From Clostridiales bacterium (GTDB lineage: Bacteria > Bacillota > Clostridia > Peptostreptococcales > Anaerovoracaceae), in the NCBI GenBank assembly GCA_015058275.1, contig SVCQ01000003.1, positions 46,885 to 110,884 of the forward strand: 64,000 nt of DNA, in the 5' to 3' direction. Positions within the stretch are counted from its first letter, which is position 1, and each line of letters opens with the position of its first letter. Positions 8,331 through 17,688 of the stretch are shown one piece after another. The notes under the pieces were generated by a model. It was not told the origin of the DNA and made no database searches. It was given only the letters and a program-made list of their open reading frames with translations. A program made the translations under genes and the position numbers.

Positions 8331-9426
8331 CGAGCATCTCAAGGCCTTTGGCTAGTATGTTGACCGCGGCATTCACGTCGCGGTCATGTACTGCTCCGCA
8401 TTCCGGACATGTCCAGGCGCGTATCGACAGGTCTTTCACTTTGCTGTTCTGACTGCCGCAGCAGCTGCATAGCTGACTCGACGGATATGTCTTCGGCACC
8501 CTGATCAGTATCCCTCCATGATCTTCCATCTTGTACTCAAGCTTGCGGAACAACTCACTCCATGATGCGTCGGATATCGACTTTGCAAGTCTGTGGTTTC
8601 TCATCATTCCTTTCACGTTCAGATCCTCTATACAGACGACTTGGTTATCGTTCGCCAGTCTATGTGTCATCTTATGCTGGAAGTCATTCCTGATGTCCGC
8701 CACTTTCTCGTGTTCTCTTGCCAGTCTTTTCCTTGCCTTCTCTCTGTTCTTCGATCCCTTCGCCTTCCGAGACAGTGACCGCTGTAGTCTCCTGATTCGC
8801 TTCTCATGCTTTGTCAGCGTCTTAGGGTTCATGATCTTATTACTATTTGAATCTGTGCACAGATCGGTGAGTCCTGCGTCTATACCCAGCATGCCGCCCT
8901 TGTTTGGAAGGATCTCATATTCCTCTTCCACCTGGAGTGATATGTAGTATCTCCCGCTTGCAGTCCTCGTCACTGTCGCACCGGTGATGCGTCCTTCGAA
9001 TGTTCTTGTGTTGACGATCTTCACTCTCCCTGCCTTTGGCAGTTTTATGTGATTGCCTTCTATGCGGATGCTGTTATTGTTATTCATCGTACGGTAGCTC
9101 TGTACTGACCTTTTCTTCTTGAACTTCGGATAGTCGGATCTTTTCTTGAAGAAGTTCTGATACGCATTGTCCAGATGTCTCAGGCTCTGCTGCAGCGCAC
9201 TGCTGTCTGCTTCTTTCAGCCATTCCTTTTCTTTCTTGAGTTCATTTGCAAGCTCCCTAGAGGTTTCACTAAATGACATGGTGTCATGCCATTCTTCCCA
9301 CGTTGCTTTTCTTTTCGCAAGGTAGTGATTATACACAAAGCGGCAGCAACCGAAGTTCTTCGAAAAGAACTCCCGTTGCTCTTTATTTGGATATGCACGA
9401 TATTTGTATCCTCTTTTTCGCACCAT
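8323..9426 (-). CDS. tnpB: TnpB RNA-guided nuclease (IS200/IS605 family)
   Basis: A 367-residue TnpB. The N-terminal helix-turn-helix region starts RGYKYRAYPNKEQ. The RuvC acidic residues are D183 (GIDAG), E267 (CIEDLN) and D350 (HDRDVNAA), all intact. The zinc ribbon uses C320, C323, C340 and C343. The protein is of normal length for compact TnpB and has no frameshift, so it could be an active guide nuclease. GGAGG stands 7 nt before the ATG. No tnpA gene accompanies it. Confidence 0.95.
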   Translation of the reverse strand: MVRKRGYKYRAYPNKEQREFFSKNFGCCRFVYNHYLAKRKATWEEWHDTMSFSETSRELANELKKEKEWLKEADSSALQQSLRHLDNAYQNFFKKRSDYPKFKKKRSVQSYRTMNNNNSIRIEGNHIKLPKAGRVKIVNTRTFEGRITGATVTRTASGRYYISLQVEEEYEILPNKGGMLGIDAGLTDLCTDSNSNKIMNPKTLTKHEKRIRRLQRSLSRKAKGSKNREKARKRLAREHEKVADIRNDFQHKMTHRLANDNQVVCIEDLNVKGMMRNHRLAKSISDASWSELFRKLEYKMEDHGGILIRVPKTYPSSQLCSCCGSQNSKVKDLSIRAWTCPECGAVHDRDVNAAVNILAKGLEMLAS

Positions 9427-9450
9427 GATATACCTCCGAACTTATGTTCT

Positions 9451-9479
9451 ATTATATCACGGAACCTCAGTGTTTTCAA
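9451..9479 (-). promoter_or_regulatory. tnpB promoter
   Basis: TTGAAA (9474-9479), a 17-bp spacer and a perfect TATAAT (9451-9456) on the minus strand, ending 25 bp before the tnpB ATG. Confidence 0.7.
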
Positions 9480-9658
9480 GGGTTTTAGTCCTGCAATTAT
9501 TTCGCCGAAAACTGCCTGAATGCGCCAAACTAGGAGCAATTTTGTGCTTTCTGCGACCCTGCGGGACGATCATTACTGTTCTGACGATTTTCACAAAAGC
9601 ATCCCTCAACCATATGCCGGGATCCTGATCTTAGCTGCGGTCCGGGCGATTCATCCCA

Positions 9659-10585
9659 CTACCTACAGAGGATAGGGGCTTTCTCGCCTATTTTATGGTA
9701 AACGAAGACCTCATGGATCTCCTCATCATAGCCATCGTAAAAGCCCTTAGGCATCCCCTTCACTATCCTCGCGCCTCTGTTGTAGCTGATCAGCATCTGA
9801 TCATTGGCGCGGTCAAAGGATATGCCCTCTATCTCTCCCTGGCGGGTGACATCGTCGAGGGTCTTCTCTAGGGAGACCTCAAATTCATCGAGGGAGACAT
9901 CCGCCCTGCATTTATACACATGATCCGGAGCATCATCATCCGCATCACCGTCATCGGATGTTATGTACAGGAAGCCGTCTTTATATGCTACTCCCTGTAT
10001 CAGCTGAGGCGGCTTGTCCATGCGGTACCTGCCGAGATACTCTCCGCTCTCAAGATCATACCTGTAAAGATAGCTGCCGCTCTCACCCTCAGCCCAGGAG
10101 CACATCCACATCGAAGCGTTATCAGGATCGACCGCTATGCCCGAGACCTCAGTCTGGCCGCTTGCAGGATCGAACATGTAAGTGCGCTTAAGCTCAAGCG
10201 TATCCGCATCATAGACAGCCATCTGGATGTTGGATGCCTCGCCGTCCATGAAGTACTCTACGCCTGCGTATATCTCACCCTTGTACACATCGATGTCTCC
10301 GATGTGATTGACCTCGGCGTCGAATGCGGTGAAGGGTTCAGTCTGCGTCCTGACGAGTTTCCAGTCGGCGTCATAGACAGACAGTGTAGTACTGCCGCTG
10401 ACGTAGTACATGCCTTCCTCACATGCTATGCCCTGCCTGCCGTCCACGGCGTGTGAGGATACAGGAACATAGACGCGCTCTTTGGTATCCGCCTCTCCGC
10501 TGCCGGATGAGCAGGCGCTCATGCCGAAGGCCGGGACCATCAATGCGGCTATCACTAATGTCAGTAGTCTTTTGGTGTTCTTCAT
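9659..10585 (-). CDS. Putative lipoprotein with beta-propeller-like repeats
   Basis: A 308-residue secreted protein. The signal peptide ends at a lipobox-like M-S-A-C (Cys25). The rest holds repeated strands such as IACEEGMYYVSGSTTLSVYDADWKLV, IGDIDVYKGEIYAGVEYF, SGIAVDPDNASMWMCSW and GVAYKDGFLYITSDDGDADDD, in the style of YncE/SMP-30 propellers. I cannot assign a ligand. The ATG lies 9 bp after the NhaC gene stop with no clear Shine-Dalgarno, suggesting translational coupling with the antiporter. Confidence 0.7.
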   Translation of the reverse strand: MKNTKRLLTLVIAALMVPAFGMSACSSGSGEADTKERVYVPVSSHAVDGRQGIACEEGMYYVSGSTTLSVYDADWKLVRTQTEPFTAFDAEVNHIGDIDVYKGEIYAGVEYFMDGEASNIQMAVYDADTLELKRTYMFDPASGQTEVSGIAVDPDNASMWMCSWAEGESGSYLYRYDLESGEYLGRYRMDKPPQLIQGVAYKDGFLYITSDDGDADDDAPDHVYKCRADVSLDEFEVSLEKTLDDVTRQGEIEGISFDRANDQMLISYNRGARIVKGMPKGFYDGYDEEIHEVFVYHKIGEKAPILCR

Positions 10586-10594
10586 GATATCTGA

Positions 10595-11953
10595 TCAGTC
10601 GTTTACGACTCTGTTCTCTTCCCAGTCCCATCTGCCCTTGAGGGTGATCTTTTCGTACCAAGGTACGAAGTACGAAAGTATGGCAAAGAATGCCAGGAGG
10701 AAGAGGTACCAGTTGTCAGGTATGATATCCATGGGACTTACCCTTCCCTCGCACAGGCTTGCAACTACCAGGAACTGAGCCCCATAAGGGATGAGTCCCT
10801 GAACGATGCAGGCAAACACATCCAGAATGGATGCAGTCTTCCTAGGGTCAACGCCGTACTGCTCGCTTATGCCCTTTGCCATAGGACCGTCAACGATGAT
10901 CGCAACAGTGTTGTTGGCGGTGCAGGCATCTGTCAGCGCAGCAAGTGCGCTGAGTCCCAACTGTGCGGATTTCTTGCCTTTGATGGTCTTTGAGATCTTT
11001 TCGATAAGCCAGTTGATGCCACCGTACTCCTTTGCCATCTCAGCTATGCCGCCTACCAGCATCGACAGGAGGAAGACTTCGATCATGCCCTGGAAGCCTT
11101 CCCAGATCCTGACTGCGAAGTCCAGGAATGTGAGGTCTCCGTAGGCCATCCCTATGATGCCTGCGGAGAAGATCCCTATCGTCAGATCAAGATATACATT
11201 GACTCCGGCAAGAGCCAGAACGAGGACCAGGATATACGGTATGACCTTTATGAATGAGAACTGATCCACCACGATGGCCTGGCTGGATTCGGGTCTTCCG
11301 AAGATCACGAGAAGGATTATCGTGACCACGGCTGCAGGAAATGCGATCCAGAAATTCGTGCGGAACTTGTCCCTGAGCTCGACGCCCTGAGTCCTTGTAG
11401 CCGCGATGGTGGTGTCCGAGATCATCGAGAGATTGTCTCCGAACATCGCACCGGATACGACAGCTGCCATGACAAGCGGCAGGCTGAGTCCGGCCTTGTC
11501 GACAACGCCGAGTGCGATCGGCACGAGAGCTCCGATGGTACCCATCGAAGTGCCGGTAGCCGTTCCGAGGAATGCGGCTATTACGAATAGTCCCGCAGTA
11601 AGAAGGGATGCAGGTATGATCGAAACGCCGAGGTTTACCGTAGCGTCGACACCGCCCATGGCGCCTGCTACCGACGAGAAGCCTCCCGCGAGGAGGAATA
11701 TCATCAGCATGCACATGATGTCCTCGCTTCCGGCTCCTTTTGCAAAGATCCTGAAGTTCTCGTTGATCCCTGCCTTGTAGTTGATCGCAAATGCCGTGAG
11801 CACCGAGATGAACATCGCCACCACTGCCGGGAACTGATAGAATGCCATCTCCACTCCCCTTGACTGGAGGACGATGCCCGCTCCGAGATAGATCACGATG
11901 AATACCAGGAACGGTATAAGCGCAAGACCGCTGCTTTTTTTAGTTTTATCCAT
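10595..11953 (-). CDS. nhaC: NhaC-family Na+/H+ antiporter
   Basis: A 452-residue, multi-spanning membrane protein. Family motifs include FLGTATGTSMGTIGALVPIALGV, SGAMFGDNLSMISDTTIAATRTQGVE and LTDACTANNTVAIIVDGPMAK. NhaC proteins exchange Na+ for protons or, in some members, organic solutes. It stands between uridine kinase (39 bp upstream) and the lipoprotein gene (9 bp downstream). Exact substrate uncertain. Confidence 0.88.
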   Translation of the reverse strand: MDKTKKSSGLALIPFLVFIVIYLGAGIVLQSRGVEMAFYQFPAVVAMFISVLTAFAINYKAGINENFRIFAKGAGSEDIMCMLMIFLLAGGFSSVAGAMGGVDATVNLGVSIIPASLLTAGLFVIAAFLGTATGTSMGTIGALVPIALGVVDKAGLSLPLVMAAVVSGAMFGDNLSMISDTTIAATRTQGVELRDKFRTNFWIAFPAAVVTIILLVIFGRPESSQAIVVDQFSFIKVIPYILVLVLALAGVNVYLDLTIGIFSAGIIGMAYGDLTFLDFAVRIWEGFQGMIEVFLLSMLVGGIAEMAKEYGGINWLIEKISKTIKGKKSAQLGLSALAALTDACTANNTVAIIVDGPMAKGISEQYGVDPRKTASILDVFACIVQGLIPYGAQFLVVASLCEGRVSPMDIIPDNWYLFLLAFFAILSYFVPWYEKITLKGRWDWEENRVVND

Positions 11954-11992
11954 TATTGTTGCTCCTGAAAAATAATTTGTACGGCTGATTCA

Positions 11993-12607
11993 TCATTCTC
12001 TCCCGAGCAGGTCTTCTATCTTGTTCCTGACCAGATCGAATGCTATGTCGTTCATGCCGCTGTTGGTGATTATGTCCGCAAAAGCCTTTGTAGGCTCTAC
12101 ATACAGATAGTGCATCGGCTTGACCGTGGACAGATACTGCTCCACGATGCCCTCCACGTCGCGTCCGCGCTCCTTTACATCTCGCACCACGCGGCGCAGT
12201 ATGCGTTCATCGGCATCCGCTTCAACGAAGACCTTGATATCCATCAGGTCCCTGAGTTCTTCGTTCTGGAGAGCAAGTATCCCCTCCACTATGATGACCT
12301 TGGATGGCTTCAGCAGGACCGTCTCGTCCGATCTGGTCCTCAGGGTGTAGTCATACACCGGGCCGTATACCTCATTACCCTCCTTGAGCTCCCTGAGCTG
12401 CCTGACGAGAAGATCCGTCTCGAACGCATCCGGATGATCGTAATTGATTTTATTCCTTTCTTCGAAAGGCACATCATCATGCGGCCAGTAATAGTTATCG
12501 TGATATATGACCGTTACCCGGTCGCCGAAGGCTTCTTTGAGGCGGTTTGTAAAAGTGGACTTGCCTGAGCCCGTACCTCCCGCTATGCCTATGATGGTTG
12601 TCTTCAT
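11993..12607 (-). CDS. udk: Uridine kinase
   Basis: A 204-residue uridine/cytidine kinase of pyrimidine salvage. The ATG at 12607 is preferred over one 48 bp upstream because AGGAG lies 7 nt before it and the family begins at this point (MKTTIIGIAGGTGSGKST). The P-loop GGTGSGKS, the substrate segment YHDNYYWPHDDVPFEERNKINYDHP and VIIVEGILAL are typical. The NhaC gene follows after 39 bp, probably in the same transcript. Confidence 0.93.
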   Translation of the reverse strand: MKTTIIGIAGGTGSGKSTFTNRLKEAFGDRVTVIYHDNYYWPHDDVPFEERNKINYDHPDAFETDLLVRQLRELKEGNEVYGPVYDYTLRTRSDETVLLKPSKVIIVEGILALQNEELRDLMDIKVFVEADADERILRRVVRDVKERGRDVEGIVEQYLSTVKPMHYLYVEPTKAFADIITNSGMNDIAFDLVRNKIEDLLGRE

Positions 12608-12717
12608 GCTGGTCTCCTCTGCTGATTCATTATCCTGAATTACAATCTCATACATTATAACATCCTCAGCACTGTTCCCGCCCGATTAATTTACGATAGG
12701 TTAATACTCAATGAATT

Positions 12718-12726
12718 TGTTATAAT
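12718..12726 (+). promoter_or_regulatory. Extended -10 promoter of the acyltransferase operon
   Basis: TGT-TATAAT (TATAAT at 12721-12726) is a perfect extended -10. No convincing -35 is present. Transcription would start near 12733, only a few bases before the ATG at 12736, giving an almost leaderless message; no Shine-Dalgarno is seen there. Confidence 0.5.
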
Positions 12727-12735
12727 AAACTTACT

Positions 12736-14061
12736 ATGAAGAAATCTATGATCAAAAAACCGAATTTCAAAAGGCGTACGCCCGGAGAGATCCTCAAGGA
12801 ATACGTTCCGGACATCCCCCGCAAAAGCGCTGCTGTGCTTACAAGGACGATAATGCGGCTGAGTACCATCGGCAGGCCTGCAGTCATCAGCTACGGCTTT
12901 GACAAGCGCGAGATGAAGGACAGACAGGTGCTCATACTAGCTCAGCACGCATCGAGAGATGACCCGTACTACGTCAATGCGGCTTATCCTTTCGTGCAGC
13001 CAAACGCGGTAATGGGCATGACCAATGTGCTCATCCCCGTGATGTTCCGTCTGCTTCTGGCTGACGGCGTCATACTGAAGTCGCTTTTCGAACCGGATCT
13101 GACTGCGATGCGTCATCTGATGCGCCTTCACAAAAAGGGCGCGTCATTCCTGCTCTTCCCTGAGGGCATCCAGTCCGTTGACGGGACCACGCAGCCTATC
13201 CACCCTGCCACCGCAAGGCTCATCAAAAAACTCGCAATGGATACCGTGCTGTGCACAAGTCACGGCGCATATCTTTGCACTCCGAGATTTGATGCGGACA
13301 ATAAGCGCAAAGGCAGGATAGAGTACAGCTTTGAGATGCTGTTCACCAAAGAAGAGCTCAGGGAGATCTCCGAAGAAGACCTGTATGCACGTCTTCTGGA
13401 GAAGTTCGTATACAACGATTTCGAATGGAACAGCGAGAAGCAATACAGTTATAAGGCTAAGGTTCCTCTGGCTCACGGCATAGACAATATGCTCTTCATC
13501 TGTCCGCGCTGCGGCAGGAAGTTCACCATGCACGTGGAACACGACAGGCTGCTTTGCAGCTGCGGGAGCGCCGTGACCATAGACGACAGGTATAATCTCA
13601 TACCCGATGACAGCCGGGACTTCCCTTTCAGACGCATAGATGAGTGGTACCGCTGGCAGCAGGACACGATCGCCGAGGATGTTCGCCGCGAAGACTTCCT
13701 CCTTACAGAAGACGCGGTATTCAACAAGCTCAACACCGAAGATCTCAGGAGAGGCCGCTTCATCACTGCCGGAGAGGGCCGCATCGAGATCGATCGCGAT
13801 CACTTCCGTTATACCGGTACAGATGACGGAAAGGATGTCGATCTTAAATTCGAAATATCCCGGATGCCGTGCGCATCAGTCACAAAAGCCATGGCAAACG
13901 AATTCTATTATGACGGCGTATATCATCAGTTTGCAGTAAAGAGCGGACCGGGACATGCCATGAATCTGATGATGACGGTGGAGGCTCTGCACGACATGAC
14001 CGATGCAGACCGCCGCAAGGCCCGAGAAGACGTACGCAGAGGAGCTGAGAAAGGAGTATAG
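12736..14061 (+). CDS. PlsC-like acyltransferase with C-terminal zinc ribbon
   Basis: A 441-residue protein. An N-terminal acyltransferase domain (about 55-230) has the catalytic H-x4-D (HASRDD) and the acceptor motif FPEGIQS. A zinc-ribbon insert (CPRCGRKF...LLCSCGS) and a C-terminal region of about 150 residues follow. Similar long proteins are annotated as 1-acylglycerol-phosphate acyltransferases in Clostridia, but a role outside phospholipid synthesis is possible. It opens a plus-strand operon with two membrane proteins and an MMPL exporter. ATGs at 12736 and 12748 are both possible; neither has a clear ribosome binding site. Confidence 0.78.
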   Translation: MKKSMIKKPNFKRRTPGEILKEYVPDIPRKSAAVLTRTIMRLSTIGRPAVISYGFDKREMKDRQVLILAQHASRDDPYYVNAAYPFVQPNAVMGMTNVLIPVMFRLLLADGVILKSLFEPDLTAMRHLMRLHKKGASFLLFPEGIQSVDGTTQPIHPATARLIKKLAMDTVLCTSHGAYLCTPRFDADNKRKGRIEYSFEMLFTKEELREISEEDLYARLLEKFVYNDFEWNSEKQYSYKAKVPLAHGIDNMLFICPRCGRKFTMHVEHDRLLCSCGSAVTIDDRYNLIPDDSRDFPFRRIDEWYRWQQDTIAEDVRREDFLLTEDAVFNKLNTEDLRRGRFITAGEGRIEIDRDHFRYTGTDDGKDVDLKFEISRMPCASVTKAMANEFYYDGVYHQFAVKSGPGHAMNLMMTVEALHDMTDADRRKAREDVRRGAEKGV

Positions 14062-14069
14062 AAGAGACC

Positions 14070-14840
14070 ATGGAACTGCTGGACAAACTGAACTCACCTT
14101 TCATGTATATCGTATGCGGCAGCATCGTCGCATTTATCGCCGCGGTCTGCGTGGTATTCCTTGTGCGCGCATACCGTGCCGGTATCGCCATGGGCATAGA
14201 CAAGGCCAGGCTCAACAGAGTCATCATCTCCAGCGCTTCATTCACGCTGCTGCCTGCCGTTGCCATACTGCTTGGCGTAATAGCACTTTCGGGAAGCCTG
14301 GGCGTACCGTGGCCGTGGCTGAGGCTGTCCGTGATCGGCGCCCTGCATTATGAGACGCAGGTCGCTTCGGCGGCGGCCGAGGCTACGGGCATGAGCAGCC
14401 TTTCGGCTGCGGAGATGACGGCGGGCAGCTTCAGCACGATATGTCTGCTGATGAGCGTATGCATCATATGGACCCCGCTGCTCACCGTACTCCTCAACAA
14501 GAGATACTCCGGACGTCTGAATGCCTCGGATGAGAACGGTAACCGCAAGGACAATATCTTTACAAGAGGCTTCGGAGACCTGGCGATCACCGCCATGTTC
14601 ATAGGTCTTGTGAGTGCATATATCGGGAGCTACATAGGCGGCATCGTATCAGGAGACGGGCTCTTCCGCTTCAGCGGCAACTGGCTGCCGCTCGCCGTGG
14701 CGATCGTATCCGCCATAGCCATGGCCTTCTTTGTATGGCTCAGAGAAAAGAAAGATCTTGTATGGGTCGAGAGCTTTTCGGTATGCGGCAGCATGCTCAT
14801 CGCTATGGCAGCCGCCATACTTATGGCTCCCCTGGTGTAA
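14070..14840 (+). CDS. DUF5058-family membrane protein
   Basis: A 256-residue protein with about six membrane helices that resembles the DUF5058 family over its full length. A conserved-looking loop reads ALHYETQVASAAAEATGMSSLSAAEMTAGSFSTICLLMS. It lies 8 bp after the acyltransferase and 15 bp before a second membrane protein, with which it probably forms a two-part complex. The function of the family is not established. Confidence 0.7.
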   Translation: MELLDKLNSPFMYIVCGSIVAFIAAVCVVFLVRAYRAGIAMGIDKARLNRVIISSASFTLLPAVAILLGVIALSGSLGVPWPWLRLSVIGALHYETQVASAAAEATGMSSLSAAEMTAGSFSTICLLMSVCIIWTPLLTVLLNKRYSGRLNASDENGNRKDNIFTRGFGDLAITAMFIGLVSAYIGSYIGGIVSGDGLFRFSGNWLPLAVAIVSAIAMAFFVWLREKKDLVWVESFSVCGSMLIAMAAAILMAPLV

Positions 14841-14855
14841 GGAATGGAGGACGAC

Positions 14856-15536
14856 ATGTCAGAGAGCGATAAAAACAAACTGTTCGAAAACTACACCGCC
14901 CGCACTCACGTGCTCGGACGCATTTGCAACGCGGCCGCTCTTGTGCTGCTTGTCGGAGCACCTTTCGTCATAGGTGCATATCTCGGCGCCCTTCCGAATC
15001 TTACGGCTGCGGCCCGCGCCTTCCTTGCGGTAGGTCTTGTGTGGATGATAAGCGGGATCGTGGAATTCCTGGTATATACGCCGATGCTCGGCTCCGGCGG
15101 CAGCTATCTCGCCTTCATCACGGGCAACCTCGTAAACCTCAAGATACCATGCGCCGTCACGGCAAGAGACATCGCAGGCACAAAGACAGGCACACCGGAG
15201 AATGAGATAATCTCCACCCTGTCCATAGCCGCCTCATCTCTCGTCACCATCCTGGTGATAGCCGCCGGAGTGGCGCTTTTGATACCGCTCCAGCCTGTGC
15301 TGAGATCTCCTGTGCTGCAGCCTGCGTTTGAGCAGGTGGTACCTGCGCTGTTCGGCGCGCTTGCGTATAAGTACTTCCGCGGCAATCTGGACATCGCACT
15401 TCCGCCGCTCATCATGATAAGCCTGCTGTTCTGCTTCGTTCCGTCGCTCAGCTCAGCCACAAGCTTCATGATACTGCCTTGCGGCGCAGTCGCGATCGGC
15501 ATCGCATGGTTCAAATTCCGCAAAAGCGAAAGATAA
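14856..15536 (+). CDS. Integral membrane protein, partner of the DUF5058 protein
   Basis: A protein of about 226 residues with six or seven membrane helices. The ATG at 14856 is chosen over 14844 because GGAGG ends 5 nt before it. It contains SGGSYLAFITGNLVNLKIPCAV and an SSATSFMILPCGAVAIGI tail. I do not recognise a named family. Co-translation with the gene upstream suggests they act together, possibly in transport. Confidence 0.65.
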   Translation: MSESDKNKLFENYTARTHVLGRICNAAALVLLVGAPFVIGAYLGALPNLTAAARAFLAVGLVWMISGIVEFLVYTPMLGSGGSYLAFITGNLVNLKIPCAVTARDIAGTKTGTPENEIISTLSIAASSLVTILVIAAGVALLIPLQPVLRSPVLQPAFEQVVPALFGALAYKYFRGNLDIALPPLIMISLLFCFVPSLSSATSFMILPCGAVAIGIAWFKFRKSER

Positions 15537-15538
15537 GC

Positions 15539-17608
15539 ATGAAGAAACGCTTTTACTCAGGTGTTATAAGATATCGAAGAGCGATAATGCTGCTGTTTGC
15601 TGTCATAACAGCAGTCAGCGCTTTTATGATACCCAAAGTAAAAGTCAATTACGATCTGGCAGACTACCTGCCTCAGGAGTACATTTCCACAAAGTCCATC
15701 AGTTTCATGAAGAGCGAATTCGGAGACATGCCGAATGCCCGTGTAGTCCTCCGAGATGTCAGCCGGAAGGAAGTCATGGATTACAAGACCAGGCTCGAGG
15801 CTCTGGACGGAGTGGAGTCCGTAACATGGCTGGATTCGGTCATGCCCGCAAGCATACCCGAGGACGTATTGCCTGAAGGAATAACTGATGTATTTTACAA
15901 GGGCGGCAATGCTCTTCTCATACTGACCGTAAATGAGGACAAGCAGTATCAGACCATACCTGAGATCTACGATCTTATCGGGGAGGACAACCAGCTGTCC
16001 GGAAATGCCGTCACCACAGTCGTAGCCGCCGAAAACACCGTAAGCGAAGGCATAGTGATAACCATAGCAGCGATCCTCATCATGCTGCTCGTGCTGACTG
16101 TCACGACAACATCATGGCTTGAACCTCTTGTCATAATGTTCGGGCTCATCGTTGCCGTTATCATCAATACCGGCACGAATCTGATCTTCGGAAGCGTTTC
16201 ATTCCTTACCAGTGCAACGGGCATGCTGCTCCAGATAGCAGTGGCGCTCGACTACTCGGTATTTCTGATACACAGATTCGAATCCTGCCGCAGCGGCAAC
16301 ACAGATCCGGAAGAAGCGATGGCCGAGGCTCTTACCCTCTCGTCATCCTCGATAGTCTCCAGCGGTCTTACGACCATCATCGGATTTCTTGCGCTTGCCA
16401 CCATGAAGTTCCTCATCGGAAAGGATCTGGGGCTCGCCCTGTCAAAGGGCGTCGCCATATGCCTCATAACCACCCTCGTGTTCATGCCGGGAGTCATACT
16501 CGGCACATACAGGCTGATGGAAAAGACCCGTCACCGCAGGCTGGTGCCTTCATTTGATAAGTTCGGCAGATTTGTGCTCCGGGTGACAGTACCGCTGATG
16601 ATAGTATTCGCAGTCCTGGTGATCCCGTCATATATCCTGAGCGAGCGCAATACCTTCTGGTACGGCGGATCACACATGTATGGCCCTGAGACCAGAGAAG
16701 GCGGCGACAGATTAAAGATAGCAAAGGCTTTCGGGGATATCGATTCGTACGTGATCATGGTGCCGCGCGGCGATACGGCAGGAGAGATCAAGATGATCGA
16801 AGAGCTCAGGGAGGATGAGCGCATCACCATGATACTCTCAGCAGAGTCCTTCATGGGCCTGTCCCTTCCTTCAGATGTACTGCCTGAGTCTCTCATCGGA
16901 CAGCTTCAGTCCGATGATTACGACAGGCTGGTACTTACTGTGGCCGAACCGCCCGAGGGTGATGAAACATTCGAGCTTGTAGCCGATATATGTGATGTCG
17001 CAGACAAGTACTATCCCGGCAGCTACTATCTGACAGGTTCGGGCGTCATCAATTATGACCTCCGGAGTGTGGTAACAAGCGACAGGCAGAGGGTCAACCT
17101 CATAGCCATACTGGCGGTCTTCCTGATCCTCATAGTCACCATGCACAGCCTCCTGTTCCCTGTGATACTGGTGCTGGTGATAGAATCCGCGATCTGGTTC
17201 AATCTGTCGATATCCTTTGTAAGCGGATCGACGCTCTTTTACATATCATTTCTGATAATCAGCTCGGTGCAGCTCGGAGCCACGGTGGACTACGCGATAC
17301 TCTTTGCGCAGCGCTACAGGGAAAACCGTATCGTCCATGATATCCCTCCAAAGGAGAGCATCCTTAAGACGGTAAGCGACAACACCGCGTCCATAATGAC
17401 CTCGGCGCTTGCCTTATCGATAATAGGCTTCCTGCTCGCAGCCTTCTCTTCACACGGGATGATAGCGCAGCTCGGGCTCCTTCTGGGCAGAGGCACTCTG
17501 TGCTCGCTCTTTGCGGTGCTCTTCGTCCTGCCGGGACTACTCATGACATTCGACAGATATCTGATCAGGAAAGGCAGCGATACGGCCTTTCAAAAGGATG
17601 CTCAATAG
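15539..17608 (+). CDS. MMPL/RND-family exporter
   Basis: A protein of about 689 residues. The ATG at 15539, two bases after the previous stop, is preferred over an in-frame codon inside the previous gene. It has two repeats, each with one helix, a large extracellular domain and five helices. The conserved helix-4 motifs are ALDYSVFLIHRFES in the first half and TVDYAILFAQRYRENR in the second, both keeping the proton-relay Asp-Tyr. MMPL proteins export lipids or drugs, which would suit the acyltransferase at the head of the operon. Confidence 0.9.
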   Translation: MKKRFYSGVIRYRRAIMLLFAVITAVSAFMIPKVKVNYDLADYLPQEYISTKSISFMKSEFGDMPNARVVLRDVSRKEVMDYKTRLEALDGVESVTWLDSVMPASIPEDVLPEGITDVFYKGGNALLILTVNEDKQYQTIPEIYDLIGEDNQLSGNAVTTVVAAENTVSEGIVITIAAILIMLLVLTVTTTSWLEPLVIMFGLIVAVIINTGTNLIFGSVSFLTSATGMLLQIAVALDYSVFLIHRFESCRSGNTDPEEAMAEALTLSSSSIVSSGLTTIIGFLALATMKFLIGKDLGLALSKGVAICLITTLVFMPGVILGTYRLMEKTRHRRLVPSFDKFGRFVLRVTVPLMIVFAVLVIPSYILSERNTFWYGGSHMYGPETREGGDRLKIAKAFGDIDSYVIMVPRGDTAGEIKMIEELREDERITMILSAESFMGLSLPSDVLPESLIGQLQSDDYDRLVLTVAEPPEGDETFELVADICDVADKYYPGSYYLTGSGVINYDLRSVVTSDRQRVNLIAILAVFLILIVTMHSLLFPVILVLVIESAIWFNLSISFVSGSTLFYISFLIISSVQLGATVDYAILFAQRYRENRIVHDIPPKESILKTVSDNTASIMTSALALSIIGFLLAAFSSHGMIAQLGLLLGRGTLCSLFAVLFVLPGLLMTFDRYLIRKGSDTAFQKDAQ

Positions 17609-17627
17609 CAGTCCGCATCGCATATTG

Positions 17628-17688
17628 AAAAGACCTATTGAAAGCGAATCCATCTGAGCTTAGAATTCAATAAGAGAGGTCTTTTTTT
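17628..17688 (+). terminator. Terminator of the MMPL operon overlapping the LysR leader
   Basis: AAAAGACCT (17628-17636) pairs with AGGTCTTTT (17677-17685). An inner stem ATTGAA/TTCAAT (17637-17642/17666-17671) strengthens it, and seven T follow (17682-17688). The T-run ends directly at the LysR ATG. The right arm contains the only possible Shine-Dalgarno (GAGAGG, 17674-17679) of the LysR gene, so folding would both stop transcription and hide that site. Confidence 0.7.

Larger units (their letters stand above)
8178..9480 (-). mobile_element. IS200/IS605-type element carrying only tnpB
   Basis: The extent is approximate. It contains a TnpB gene with its own promoter (9451-9479) and a conserved structured right end (about 8178-8330) that closes with a hairpin at 8179-8204. 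No TnpA (Y1 transposase) is present, so it could move only with a TnpA supplied in trans. The left end was not located exactly; 9480-9658 holds nothing else that I recognise. The element sits between the ACT operon and the NhaC-lipoprotein operon and interrupts neither. Confidence 0.75.

Noticed and set aside
9480..9658. Additional genes between the TnpB element and the lipoprotein gene
   Set aside because: Only short frames without ribosome binding sites or recognisable sequence; probably the left end of the element plus the lipoprotein operon's 3' region.
16262..16295. GATTCGAATCC, like a tRNA T-loop
   Set aside because: It lies in the coding frame of the MMPL exporter and no acceptor, D or anticodon stems surround it.
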